This document shows, in pieces, positions 1 to 6,316 of a stretch of DNA of 14,149 bases. The position numbers and the translations under genes were made by a program. The DNA comes from Candidatus Nomurabacteria bacterium. GTDB lineage: Bacteria > Patescibacteriota > Saccharimonadia > Saccharimonadales > Saccharimonadaceae. Each line of letters starts with the position of its first letter. Position 1 is the first letter of the stretch. Where the stretch lies: assembly GCA_031278275.1 (NCBI GenBank), contig JAITKW010000026.1:1-14149 (forward strand). Reading direction: 5' to 3'. Below the pieces are notes generated by a model, which made no database searches, had not been told where the DNA came from, and saw only the letters and a list, made by a program, of their open reading frames with translations.

Positions 1-106
1 CTTCGCTCACGCCATGTTTCCTTTCAATAAACACGGTTTTAATTTTGAAGCTTTTAAGTTTCACATCAGTAACAAAGTTTTCAACTTGTCACCGGCTGAT
101 GACCCA

Positions 107-135
107 ATCATATCACAAATGACATTTTTTTACAA
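107..135 (-). promoter_or_regulatory. Outward minus-strand promoter at the left edge
   Basis: On the minus strand TTGTAA (130-135) and TATGAT (107-112) are separated by exactly 17 bases, and TGA precedes the -10, making it an extended -10. Transcription would start near base 100 and run out of the window. About 90 bases downstream is an AAAGGA-like SD and a possible GTG start at 8-10 (GTG AGC GAA), probably the first codons of a gene lying outside the window. The nearer ATG at 13-15 is followed two codons later by TGA and is not a usable start. Nothing else is visible in 1-158. Confidence 0.55.
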
Positions 136-158
136 ACATAAGCGGATTTGGCGGTTGG

Positions 159-899
159 TTAATGTGCGATACGTCCAAGCGTCCTTTCCGTCACCTTGAT
201 AAACTTCTCATTACTCAACACTCTTCGCTCGGGGCAGGTGTCCAAAACTTTTTGCATTGCCTGTTTTTCAGCGTCCGTTACCCACAAATCATATTTGTAT
301 TTTACAGTAATTTGCCGTGCCACATATTCGCAACGAAACGGCTTGTTGGCCGGCAACCACGTGGCGGCATCGCCATCAGATTTTTGTTGGTTCGCCGCCC
401 CGTCCACCGCCAACAAATTCAACGGGTCGTTCGCCAGCTGCTTTCTTGTTTCTGGTTCAAAATATTGCGCGCCCTTTTGCCAAGCGTCCGACAGCGCCAC
501 TACATGGTCAATTTGCACCGCATTGCTATTCTCGCCCCGCTGAAACTCAATCGTTTCGCCCGTATAAGGGTCAAACAAAACCCCGCTTAATACCAAACAA
601 CCATCTAATTTCGTATCCGTCAAATCTCGTTGCAAAATCACGTTGCGCGTGTCACAACCATCAATTTCACCCCAACCACTACCGAACATATCTCTTTCAT
701 ATCCAGTTTTTGGCGCGCGTCCTTTTGTCGCCAAGCCGTCCAAAATATCCACCGCTTTTGGCAAACTTTCATCGCCAATATCTTGACCGACCACCGCTTT
801 TTCATAACTGTTCGGCGAATAAACCAAAAAGCCAAGCGCGCCAACCAGCACGACTAACAAGGCTAGCAGTCGTCTTTGTTGGCGCTTCGGCAATATCAT
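159..899 (-). CDS. Secreted or membrane-anchored HNH endonuclease (DUF1524 / GmrSD C-terminal-like)
   Basis: A 246-residue protein. The N-terminus has a basic KRQQRR stretch (5-10) followed by one hydrophobic segment (11-27), so it is exported as a signal-anchor or signal-peptide protein. The nuclease core carries the DH pair (131-132, in IDHVVALSDAW) and an N-x-x-K-S-D-G-D segment (170-177) followed by WLP, the pattern of the DUF1524 HNH family, which cuts DNA with a metal bound by the His-Asn site. Four cysteines (82, 101, 190, 222) could form disulfides outside the cell. I chose the ATG at 899, not the in-frame ATG at 935, because a TATAAT box lies between them, nine bases before 899, and neither start has an SD. 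Likely role (inference): extracellular DNA degradation for nucleotide scavenging or attack on a neighbour. Exact substrate unknown. Confidence 0.8.
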   Translation of the reverse strand: MILPKRQQRRLLALLVVLVGALGFLVYSPNSYEKAVVGQDIGDESLPKAVDILDGLATKGRAPKTGYERDMFGSGWGEIDGCDTRNVILQRDLTDTKLDGCLVLSGVLFDPYTGETIEFQRGENSNAVQIDHVVALSDAWQKGAQYFEPETRKQLANDPLNLLAVDGAANQQKSDGDAATWLPANKPFRCEYVARQITVKYKYDLWVTDAEKQAMQKVLDTCPERRVLSNEKFIKVTERTLGRIAH

Positions 900-908
900 A
901 CTTACAGA

Positions 909-928
909 ATTATAACACGTGTTGTAAT
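909..928 (-). promoter_or_regulatory. Nuclease gene promoter -10 box inside a 20-bp palindrome (putative operator)
   Basis: On the minus strand TATAAT (909-914), preceded by TGT, is an extended -10 whose predicted start is within about three bases of the ATG at 899. No good -35 is present (TGTGAA at 17 bp). The box lies in a 20-bp inverted repeat centred between 918 and 919 with core AACACGTGTT; nine of ten base pairs match and only 913/924 differ. A dimeric repressor bound here would cover the -10. The regulator is unknown. Confidence 0.6.
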
Positions 929-991
929 ATTTCACATTTTAGAAAAGAAAATCAGTTTTTCCGCCCAAACGATTATGCCACAACCGAGGAA

Positions 992-2878
992 CTATTTATC
1001 CACGACCTCGCCCTCAACCGTTTCCGTCTTGTCGCTTTTGTCGTCTGGCTTCGCATCATCTTTTTGCGCCTTGTCTTGCGCTTGTTGATACATTTTCGCG
1101 CCGATTGGCATAATCCGGTCGTTCAAATCTTTCAAAGCCTGTTCCAATTCATCTTTATCGGTGGCTTCAAGATGTTTTTTCGCATCTTCCACCGCCAATT
1201 TCACCGACTCTTTGTCCTCGTCAGAAATCTTGTCTTTGAACTCGTCTGGCATCTTTTCCGCTTGGTAAATCGCATTTTCCAAGTGGTTTTTCGCGTCAAT
1301 CGTTTCACGCTTTTTCTTGTCTTCGTCAGCGTGCGCCTCCGCATCCTTGCGCGCCTTTTCAATGTCGTCTTTACTCATATTGCCAGAGTTTTGAATGGTG
1401 ATGGACTGCTCTTTGCCAGTGCCCTTATCTTTCGCCGTCACGTTCAAAATGCCATTAGCGTCAAGGTTAAACGACACCTCAATTTGCGGCACGCCACGTG
1501 GTGCTGGCGCAATTCCGTCCAAGATAAACCGCCCCAGTGACTTGTTGTCCATCGCCATTTCGCGCTCACCTTGCAAAACGTGGATTTCCACTTGCGGTTG
1601 ATTGTCCGAGGCCGTTGAAAAAGTTTCAGACTTGGAGGTTGGAATTGTGGTGTTGCGTTCAATCAATTTTGTACAAACGCTCCCCATCGTCTCAATACCC
1701 AACGACAAAGGCGTCACGTCCAACAACAAAATGTCTTTCACGTCACCTTGCAACACTCCGCCTTGAATCGCCGCCCCAACCGCCACGACTTCGTCTGGGT
1801 TTACGCCTTGCATGGGATCTTTTTCAAACAATTTTTTGACTTTTTCAACCACCGCTGGCATGCGAGTCATGCCACCGACCAACACCACTTCATTGATGTC
1901 TTTGGCGCTCAACTTTGCGTCTTTTAGCGCCTTTTTCACCGGCTCGTCCAAGCGATTTAACAAATCCGATGTCAATTCCTCCAATTTCGCACGAGTCAAA
2001 GTATGCTCAAAATGTTTTGGACCGTCTGCATCCGCCGTAATAAACGGCAAATTGATGTCGGTGGAAGTCGCCGAAGACAGCTCTTTTTTCGCCTTTTCCG
2101 CCTCATCTTTAATCCGTTGCATGGCTGCTGCGTCATTTTTCAAATCAATGCCCGACTCGCTCTTGAAAGTGTCAAGCAAATAATTCACAATCGTATTGTC
2201 AAAATCTTCACCGCCAAGGTGGGTGTCGCCATTAGTAGATTTCACTTCAAACACGCCATCACCGAGCTCCAAAATTGAAACGTCAAACGTGCCACCACCA
2301 AGGTCAAACACCACAATCTTCTCGTCTTTTTTGCTGTCCAAACCGTACGCCAACGCCGCCGCTGTCGGTTCGTTAATAATCCGCTTGACTTCCAGCCCCG
2401 CAATTCGCCCCGCATCTTTGGTGGCTTGGCGTTGAGAATCGTCAAAATACGCCGGCACCGTGATAATCGCTTCCGTTACTTTTTCACCGAGAAACGCTTC
2501 CGCATCTGCTTTAATTTTGCCGAGAATCATCGCTGAAATCTCTTCTGGCGTGTATTCTTTGCCGTCCATTTTCACCGCCACGCCACTACCCTTTTTCACG
2601 ATTTCGTATGGCATAATGTCAATATCGCGTTGCACTTCTTTGTCCGTGAATTTGCGTCCAATCAGCCGCTTGACGCTGTAAATCGTATTTTTCGGGTTTG
2701 TCACTCGTTGCCTTTGGGCGATTTTTCCCACCAAACGTTCGCCTTTTTTGGTAACTGCCACCACTGATGGAGTGGTGCGGTCGCCCTCCGCATTAGTGAT
2801 AACTTCCGGCTTCCCCGCCACCATATAAGCAAAAGCTGAATTAGTAGTGCCCAAGTCAATTCCGATAATTTTTCCCAT
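992..2878 (-). CDS. dnaK: Chaperone DnaK (Hsp70)
   Basis: Full-length 628-residue Hsp70, an ATP-driven cytosolic chaperone that normally works with DnaJ and GrpE. Visible landmarks: phosphate-1 loop GIDLGTTNS (6-14), phosphate-2 DLGGGTFDVS (192-201), adenosine motif VGGMTRMP (334-341), interdomain linker DILLLDVTPLS (382-392), the beta-sandwich substrate domain, a Lys/Glu-rich helical lid, and an acidic tail ending EGEVVDK. The first quadrant (about 72-100) contains the extra segment found in Gram-negative-type DnaK and missing from Bacillus-type proteins. The start is supported by AGAAGG five bases upstream. Neither grpE, dnaJ nor hrcA is adjacent. Two CIRCE operators upstream predict HrcA repression relieved by heat. 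No intrinsic terminator is visible in the 92 bases before the nuclease start at 899. Confidence 0.98.
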   Translation of the reverse strand: MGKIIGIDLGTTNSAFAYMVAGKPEVITNAEGDRTTPSVVAVTKKGERLVGKIAQRQRVTNPKNTIYSVKRLIGRKFTDKEVQRDIDIMPYEIVKKGSGVAVKMDGKEYTPEEISAMILGKIKADAEAFLGEKVTEAIITVPAYFDDSQRQATKDAGRIAGLEVKRIINEPTAAALAYGLDSKKDEKIVVFDLGGGTFDVSILELGDGVFEVKSTNGDTHLGGEDFDNTIVNYLLDTFKSESGIDLKNDAAAMQRIKDEAEKAKKELSSATSTDINLPFITADADGPKHFEHTLTRAKLEELTSDLLNRLDEPVKKALKDAKLSAKDINEVVLVGGMTRMPAVVEKVKKLFEKDPMQGVNPDEVVAVGAAIQGGVLQGDVKDILLLDVTPLSLGIETMGSVCTKLIERNTTIPTSKSETFSTASDNQPQVEIHVLQGEREMAMDNKSLGRFILDGIAPAPRGVPQIEVSFNLDANGILNVTAKDKGTGKEQSITIQNSGNMSKDDIEKARKDAEAHADEDKKKRETIDAKNHLENAIYQAEKMPDEFKDKISDEDKESVKLAVEDAKKHLEATDKDELEQALKDLNDRIMPIGAKMYQQAQDKAQKDDAKPDDKSDKTETVEGEVVDK

Positions 2879-2906
2879 TTTTACCTTCTTTCTTTAATTA
2901 TTTATA

Positions 2907-2935
2907 ATTGTATATGTCTAGCACTTTCATGTCAA
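2907..2935 (-). promoter_or_regulatory. dnaK promoter P2 (proximal)
   Basis: On the minus strand TTGACA (2930-2935) and TACAAT (2907-2912) are spaced by 17 bases. Transcription would begin near 2900, giving a short leader of about 20 bases with the SD AGAAGG. The -35 lies entirely within the nine-base spacer of the CIRCE-like element at 2918-2944. Confidence 0.75.
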
Positions 2936-2944
2936 GACTGCTAG
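2918..2944. promoter_or_regulatory. CIRCE-like HrcA operator, dnaK-proximal copy
   Basis: CTAGCACTT, nine bases, GACTGCTAG. Each arm matches the CIRCE consensus (TTAGCACTC-N9-GAGTGCTAA) at seven of nine positions and the arms pair with each other at seven of nine. It overlaps the -35 of P2, so HrcA bound here would block RNA polymerase. Confidence 0.7.
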
Positions 2945-2953
2945 CTAACCTCA

Positions 2954-2981
2954 ATTATAGCAAAATTAGCACTCGTGTCAA
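2954..2981 (-). promoter_or_regulatory. dnaK promoter P1 (distal, consensus)
   Basis: On the minus strand TTGACA (2976-2981) and TATAAT (2954-2959) are both perfect consensus boxes, 16 bases apart, and TGC precedes the -10 (extended). The predicted start is near 2947, with a leader of about 70 bases that includes the P2 unit. The -35 lies within the spacer of the CIRCE at 2966-2992. Confidence 0.85.
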
Positions 2982-2992
2982 TAGAGTGCCAG
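2966..2992. promoter_or_regulatory. CIRCE HrcA operator, distal copy
   Basis: TTAGCACTC, nine bases (2975-2983), GAGTGCCAG. The left arm is a perfect match to the consensus and the right arm matches at seven of nine. CIRCE is the established binding site of the heat-shock repressor HrcA. It overlaps the -35 of P1. Confidence 0.92.
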
Positions 2993-3030
2993 AAAAATGT
3001 GCCGTAAAATTATGTTTTTTGATAAAAGAC

Positions 3031-3059
3031 TTGATTTTTATGTTAAGGTATTGTATAAT
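3031..3059 (+). promoter_or_regulatory. Promoter of the small membrane-protein cassette
   Basis: TTGATT (3031-3036) and TATAAT (3054-3059) with a 17-base spacer, divergent from dnaK. Transcription should start near 3066, leaving a leader of about 68 bases before the ATG at 3134. Confidence 0.7.
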
Positions 3060-3081
3060 CAGACAAAAGTCCAAAAACTTC

Positions 3082-3112
3082 GCACCTTGACAACGCAATG
3101 TTTGAAAGGTGC
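3082..3112 (+). promoter_or_regulatory. Leader hairpin in the 5' UTR of the membrane-protein cassette
   Basis: GCACCTT (3082-3088) pairs perfectly with AAGGTGC (3106-3112). The 17-base loop can form a smaller inner AAC/GTT pairing. The hairpin ends eight bases before the strong SD at 3120-3127 and leaves it single-stranded, so it could stabilise the message or be a simple regulatory element. No known riboswitch is recognised. Confidence 0.4.
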
Positions 3113-3133
3113 CATCTTCAAAGGAGGCTGAAA

Positions 3134-3676
3134 ATGCAAAATGATTTGTACCACGCATTTGATGCGTGGAGCGGGTTTTGGGGTAATTGGAGCCCAAAAT
3201 TTGCTGCTGTAGTACTCCTGCTGACGTTCTTCGCCGGCATGGTGCTTCAGCAAAAAAGGCGGAAATACGGAAAGGTCGCAATATTCGCAACCCCCCTCGC
3301 AGCCATGACGGTAGTGTGGGAAATGGCCATCTGCGAGATGCACACAGGAGTAACCCAACTTTGTCGCAACCTTGGGGCAAGTGAGGTTGGCTCCGTCATT
3401 ATGGCGGTAGTAATATTCGCCGTGGGTCTAGCCGTGATGTTATTTGTTGACCTCGTAGCTTTGGTGCTTGGCAGCATGGCGATGACGAGGCTCAAAAAGA
3501 CACAAGCCTTCAAGAAAAAAGCGCCACCTTTGGCGAGCTACTCGAAGGGGATTGTCTATATGGTAGATGAAGACGGAGAGAAAATCATCGAAATGCCGGC
3601 TTTGATCGGGAGAACAGCGAATGGAAAACTCGCAGTAGCTCTAACAAGAAAAAGCCTGCGAGTTCTCAACAAATAG
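3134..3676 (+). CDS. Unrecognised three-TM membrane protein
   Basis: A 180-residue protein with no family I recognise. Hydrophobic segments lie at about 20-38, 46-64 and 86-115, separated by a basic KRRK loop (41-44). The last 60 residues are soluble, with a Lys-rich stretch (121-129) and an acidic DEDGEK patch (145-150). The start at 3134 is set by the near-perfect SD AAAGGAGG six bases upstream; an in-frame ATG at 3098 has no SD and lies inside the leader hairpin. Unlike most first genes here it has a long leader and a strong SD. Four of its seven Arg codons are AGA/AGG, compared with one of twelve in the adjacent TPR gene, which suggests a different codon history, possibly transfer. It is monocistronic, with its own promoter and terminator. 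Confidence 0.8.
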   Translation: MQNDLYHAFDAWSGFWGNWSPKFAAVVLLLTFFAGMVLQQKRRKYGKVAIFATPLAAMTVVWEMAICEMHTGVTQLCRNLGASEVGSVIMAVVIFAVGLAVMLFVDLVALVLGSMAMTRLKKTQAFKKKAPPLASYSKGIVYMVDEDGEKIIEMPALIGRTANGKLAVALTRKSLRVLNK

Positions 3677-3683
3677 CATTGCG

Positions 3684-3721
3684 AGAAACCCCCTCTTCCA
3701 TATAGAGGGGTTTCTGCTTTT
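3684..3721 (+). terminator. Intrinsic terminator of the membrane-protein cassette
   Basis: AGAAACCCC-C-TCT (3684-3696) pairs with AGAGGGGTTTCT (3704-3715) with one bulged C and a seven-base loop, followed by GCTTTT. It ends 25 bases before the next ATG. Confidence 0.85.
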
Positions 3722-3730
3722 GTCAAAATA

Positions 3731-3739
3731 TGCTACAAT
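3731..3739 (+). promoter_or_regulatory. Extended -10 of the TPR gene (leaderless)
   Basis: TGC-TACAAT with the hexamer at 3734-3739, six bases before the ATG at 3746, so the transcript should begin at or next to the start codon. No SD is present. The -35 position overlaps the preceding terminator and is weak (TTTCTG). Confidence 0.6.
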
Positions 3740-3745
3740 AAAGCC

Positions 3746-4435
3746 ATGTTTGGACTTTTTGCGATTATGTTGCTCGTGGTCTTCTTGGCGTTTTTTTGGC
3801 AAGAACGACCGAAAAGCGAGAAAGAAATCAAGGCGCTGATTTTCACGGAGCAGATTGGGAAGCTTTGGGACGTGGCGAAAAAAGCGATGAGCGAGAAGAA
3901 GACTTTGCAAGCTGAAAAAGCTTTGCTGACGATTTTACGATTTGATGAAAAAAATGCCACTGCATATAACCGGTTGGGGATTTTGTATGCTAAAGAAAAG
4001 CAATATAAAGAAGCGGTGGAGTGTTTTGAAATCGCTCAGTCGCTTGACATGACGGCTAATTCATTGCATAATACAGGGCTGATTTATTTGGAAACTGGCG
4101 ATTACGAAAAATCGTCCATCGCTTTTCGCCAAGCCATTGAGCTGGAGGCGGAGGTGCCGAGTCGCTATATTGCGCTGGCGAAAGCGGAGGAAAAGATGGG
4201 CAAGACGGAAAATGCCATTCAGTCGTTAGAGGTGGCGTACAAGCTAAATAAATCTTTAGCAGTTTTGAAACATATTTTACAACTTTATGAAACGAATGGC
4301 AACAAAGAAATGGCGAAAAAAACCAAACTTCGATTGGATCGCTTAATGGAGGTGGAAAATGCCAAAACTGCAGCCGCCAGATTGCCCAAACGCCCCATGC
4401 GACCGAAAATTATCAACCGCCGAAAAATGAATTAG
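3746..4435 (+). CDS. Membrane-anchored TPR-repeat protein
   Basis: 229 residues. A single N-terminal hydrophobic segment (2-18) anchors the protein, followed by a charged helical region. About four to five tetratricopeptide units lie between residues 39 and 203; the clearest are AYNRLGILYAKEKQYKEAVECF (73-94), NSLHNTGLIYLETGDYEKSSIAFRQAIEL (105-133) and RYIALAKAEEKMGKTENAIQSLEVA (140-164). TPRs form a superhelical protein-binding scaffold. The C-terminus is a basic tail (KRPMRPKIINRRK). Membrane topology, partner and process are not shown by the sequence; a scaffold for an envelope complex is a guess. The gene stands alone between a terminator and tRNA-Tyr. The start is chosen because the -10 box lies just upstream and there is no SD. 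Confidence 0.85.
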   Translation: MFGLFAIMLLVVFLAFFWQERPKSEKEIKALIFTEQIGKLWDVAKKAMSEKKTLQAEKALLTILRFDEKNATAYNRLGILYAKEKQYKEAVECFEIAQSLDMTANSLHNTGLIYLETGDYEKSSIAFRQAIELEAEVPSRYIALAKAEEKMGKTENAIQSLEVAYKLNKSLAVLKHILQLYETNGNKEMAKKTKLRLDRLMEVENAKTAAARLPKRPMRPKIINRRKMN

Positions 4436-4437
4436 GC

Positions 4438-4466
4438 TAGACATCAAGCGCAATGTGTAATATACT
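4438..4466 (+). promoter_or_regulatory. tRNA-Tyr promoter
   Basis: TAGACA (4438-4443) and TATACT (4461-4466) with a 17-base spacer. Transcription would start about four bases before the mature tRNA 5' end. Confidence 0.6.
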
Positions 4467-4476
4467 GATTACCAGT

Positions 4477-4562
4477 GCTGGGATAGCGAAGTGGTCAAAC
4501 GCATCAGACTGTAAATCTGCCGGCTCACGCCTTCGCAGGTTCGACTCCTGCTCCCAGCACCA
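4477..4562 (+). tRNA. tRNA-Tyr (GTA)
   Basis: Acceptor GCTGGGA pairs with TCCCAGC, discriminator A, encoded CCA. The D stem is GCG/CGC, the anticodon loop CTGTAAA gives GTA, the T arm is GCAGG-TTCGACT-CCTGC, and a long class II variable arm is present, as expected for bacterial tRNA-Tyr. The variable-arm pairing is loose and the 27-43 pair is a T-C mismatch. The 129 bases from here to the next ATG hold only the ABC promoter and weak inverted repeats. Confidence 0.95.
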
Positions 4563-4653
4563 TTGACCAAACAGCCACCTTAACAACAAAAAAGGTGCAA
4601 ATATCATCACCGCCTGTCATCTGTTATAAACACTTGTGATGGCATGGTAAGGG

Positions 4654-4682
4654 TTGATATAGTCTTTTTGGTGTGTTATATT
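4654..4682 (+). promoter_or_regulatory. ABC transporter operon promoter
   Basis: TTGATA (4654-4659) and TATATT (4677-4682) with a 17-base spacer, TGT before the -10 (extended). The hexamer ends nine bases before the ATG at 4692, so the message is leaderless or nearly so. A weak inverted repeat (TGTCATC 4615-4621 with GATGGCA 4638-4644, one G-T pair) lies just upstream. Confidence 0.65.
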
Positions 4683-4691
4683 ATATTAGTG

Positions 4692-5591
4692 ATGAAAGTA
4701 GAATTACAAATATACAACCTAACGAAGCGATACAATAATTTTGTAGCGCTTGATAACGTTTCGTTAAGTGTCAATCAGGGCGATATTTATGGCTTGATTG
4801 GTCGCAACGGCGCTGGCAAAACCACTTTTTTCAAATGCGTGATGGGTCTAGCCAAAATCACCGGCGGATCGGTGGAAATTGCTGGTCAAAAACGCCACCT
4901 GGACGCTGCTCGCAGGCAAATTGGGTTTATGATTAACCCGTCATTTTTTCCCTATCTCAGTGCCAAGCAAAACCTTGAATATTTAGCCCGTGTCAAGGGC
5001 GTGCATGCGGCAGACGAGGTTGACCGATTGCTGAAAATGGTCGGGCTACACGGTGTAAAAAAACCGTTCAAGGCTTTTTCTTTGGGTATGAAACAGCGGC
5101 TAGGCATTGCTGGCGCGTTGCTCGGTCAGCCGTCAATTGTGGTGCTAGATGAGCCAATCAACGGTCTTGATCCGGAGGGAATTGCCGACATGCGCCGCGT
5201 CATCAAGGACACCAATCAACAACACGGCACGACATTTATTATTTCCTCGCATATTTTGAGCGAGCTTGACTTGGTCGCAACACGGTTCGGCTTTCTTGAG
5301 GCGGGCGTGCTGATTAAAGACATTACTCACCGAGATTTGCACGAACATACCAAAAAATCGCTACTTATTGAGGTCAACGACCCCGCCAAAGCCAAACGAT
5401 TATTGAAAACCAAGCTAAATATTGCCGCCACTAACAGCAACAACCAATTATTTGTGAAATCACACCTTGACGAACCGGATAAGGTGGCTAAAATCTTGGT
5501 TGACGGTGGCGTGAAACTGTACAAGTTGCAACACCAAGAAACCACGCTGGAAGGATATTTTATGCAACTGATTGGAGGTCATCATGCTTAA
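4692..5591 (+). CDS. ABC transporter ATP-binding protein (BcrA/CcmA type)
   Basis: 299-residue cytoplasmic ATPase subunit of an ABC exporter. It has Walker A GRNGAGKT (37-44), signature SLGMKQ (120-125), Walker B IVVLDE (149-154), D-loop GLDPEG, and the switch His in SSH (187). The usual Q-loop Gln is not seen; the region reads GFMINPSFFPYLS (78-90), resembling bacitracin-exporter-type ATPases where this position varies. The C-terminal 85 residues are the extra domain common in this subfamily. The start is the ATG at 4692; an in-frame ATG at 4644 lies upstream of the promoter and would add an unrelated hydrophobic stretch. The end overlaps the permease gene by eight bases, indicating translational coupling. 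Substrate unknown; peptide-antibiotic efflux or defence is typical of the family. Confidence 0.93.
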   Translation: MKVELQIYNLTKRYNNFVALDNVSLSVNQGDIYGLIGRNGAGKTTFFKCVMGLAKITGGSVEIAGQKRHLDAARRQIGFMINPSFFPYLSAKQNLEYLARVKGVHAADEVDRLLKMVGLHGVKKPFKAFSLGMKQRLGIAGALLGQPSIVVLDEPINGLDPEGIADMRRVIKDTNQQHGTTFIISSHILSELDLVATRFGFLEAGVLIKDITHRDLHEHTKKSLLIEVNDPAKAKRLLKTKLNIAATNSNNQLFVKSHLDEPDKVAKILVDGGVKLYKLQHQETTLEGYFMQLIGGHHA

Positions 5592-6315
5592 TTATTTACA
5601 CGCTGAGATTTACCGCTTATTTCGCAAAAAGAGTTTGTTCATATTCTCAGGCTTAGCCCTGCTCGCCTATTTGGTGACAATTTTCATACGCTCTGGCAAC
5701 CTTAATTCTTATTCAATCCTCAAAGACGCTAGCGATTTATTTTCTTTGTTGCCACCGATTGTCGGCGGGGTTTTGTTTGCGGCGATTTACACCGATGATT
5801 TAAGTTCCAAAAACTTATCAACTTTGGTGGGTTTTGGGCTAAGCAAGAGCAAAATTGTGGTCGCCAAGTTAATTTTGGCGTTGATGACGCTAGTCCTGAT
5901 TTTTGGGTTGCTACCATTATTGATGTACTTAATCTACGCCGGTCTGGGCTGGGCTGCATCCGGCAACATGATGGCGAATGTTTATCTGTTGTCCGGCAGG
6001 TTTATCTTGCTAGTGATGATTTTTATGGCTTTTGCTGGTGTGGTGGTTTATGGTTTTCAGCGCTCCACCGCCGCTATTGTCGCTTATTTATTATTGTCAC
6101 TAGGTGCGATTGGGCAGTTGCTGACGCTGATACTTGACAAAATCTTGCCAAATGCCAGCCAATACTTGCCGTCAAATATCATTGGTCAATTGCACCTCAA
6201 CTTGATGACTGGCGAGGGCGCAATTGTTTGGTTGGGAATGGGTTTGCTCGCCTATGTCGTGATGTCAATTATTGTATCAGTGATGTTATTTAATAAAAAA
6301 GAAATGGAGTTTTAA
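5584..6315 (+). CDS. ABC-2-type permease subunit
   Basis: 243-residue integral membrane protein with about six hydrophobic segments (near 17-36, 53-70, 93-115, 128-147, 150-170 and 215-236). An initial cytoplasmic MLNYLHAEIYRLFRKKS stretch is typical of ABC-2 transporters. The conserved start of the second membrane region, TDDLSSKNLSTLVGFGLSKSKIVVAK, matches the ABC-2 coupling-helix region. The ATG at 5584 is chosen because GGAGG lies just before it, inside the end of the ATPase gene. It should pair with that ATPase, with two copies of each forming the exporter. The stop codon is one base from the next ATG. Confidence 0.85.
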   Translation: MLNYLHAEIYRLFRKKSLFIFSGLALLAYLVTIFIRSGNLNSYSILKDASDLFSLLPPIVGGVLFAAIYTDDLSSKNLSTLVGFGLSKSKIVVAKLILALMTLVLIFGLLPLLMYLIYAGLGWAASGNMMANVYLLSGRFILLVMIFMAFAGVVVYGFQRSTAAIVAYLLLSLGAIGQLLTLILDKILPNASQYLPSNIIGQLHLNLMTGEGAIVWLGMGLLAYVVMSIIVSVMLFNKKEMEF

Positions 6316-6316
6316 T

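Noticed and set aside
13..21. ATG GCG TGA on the minus strand as a gene start with recoded TGA
   Set aside because: Several clear genes in the window end at TGA in tightly overlapping arrangements, so TGA is a stop here.
317..1540. A 407-codon open frame on the plus strand
   Set aside because: It runs antisense through the nuclease and into dnaK, has no SD or -10 at its start, and its translation is low-complexity Arg/Phe/His-rich sequence typical of a shadow frame.
4576..4597. CACCTT-N10-AAGGTG hairpin after tRNA-Tyr, resembling the cassette leader hairpin at 3082-3112
   Set aside because: There is no T-run on either strand, so it is a poor terminator, and near-matches of this length are expected by chance in 14 kb.
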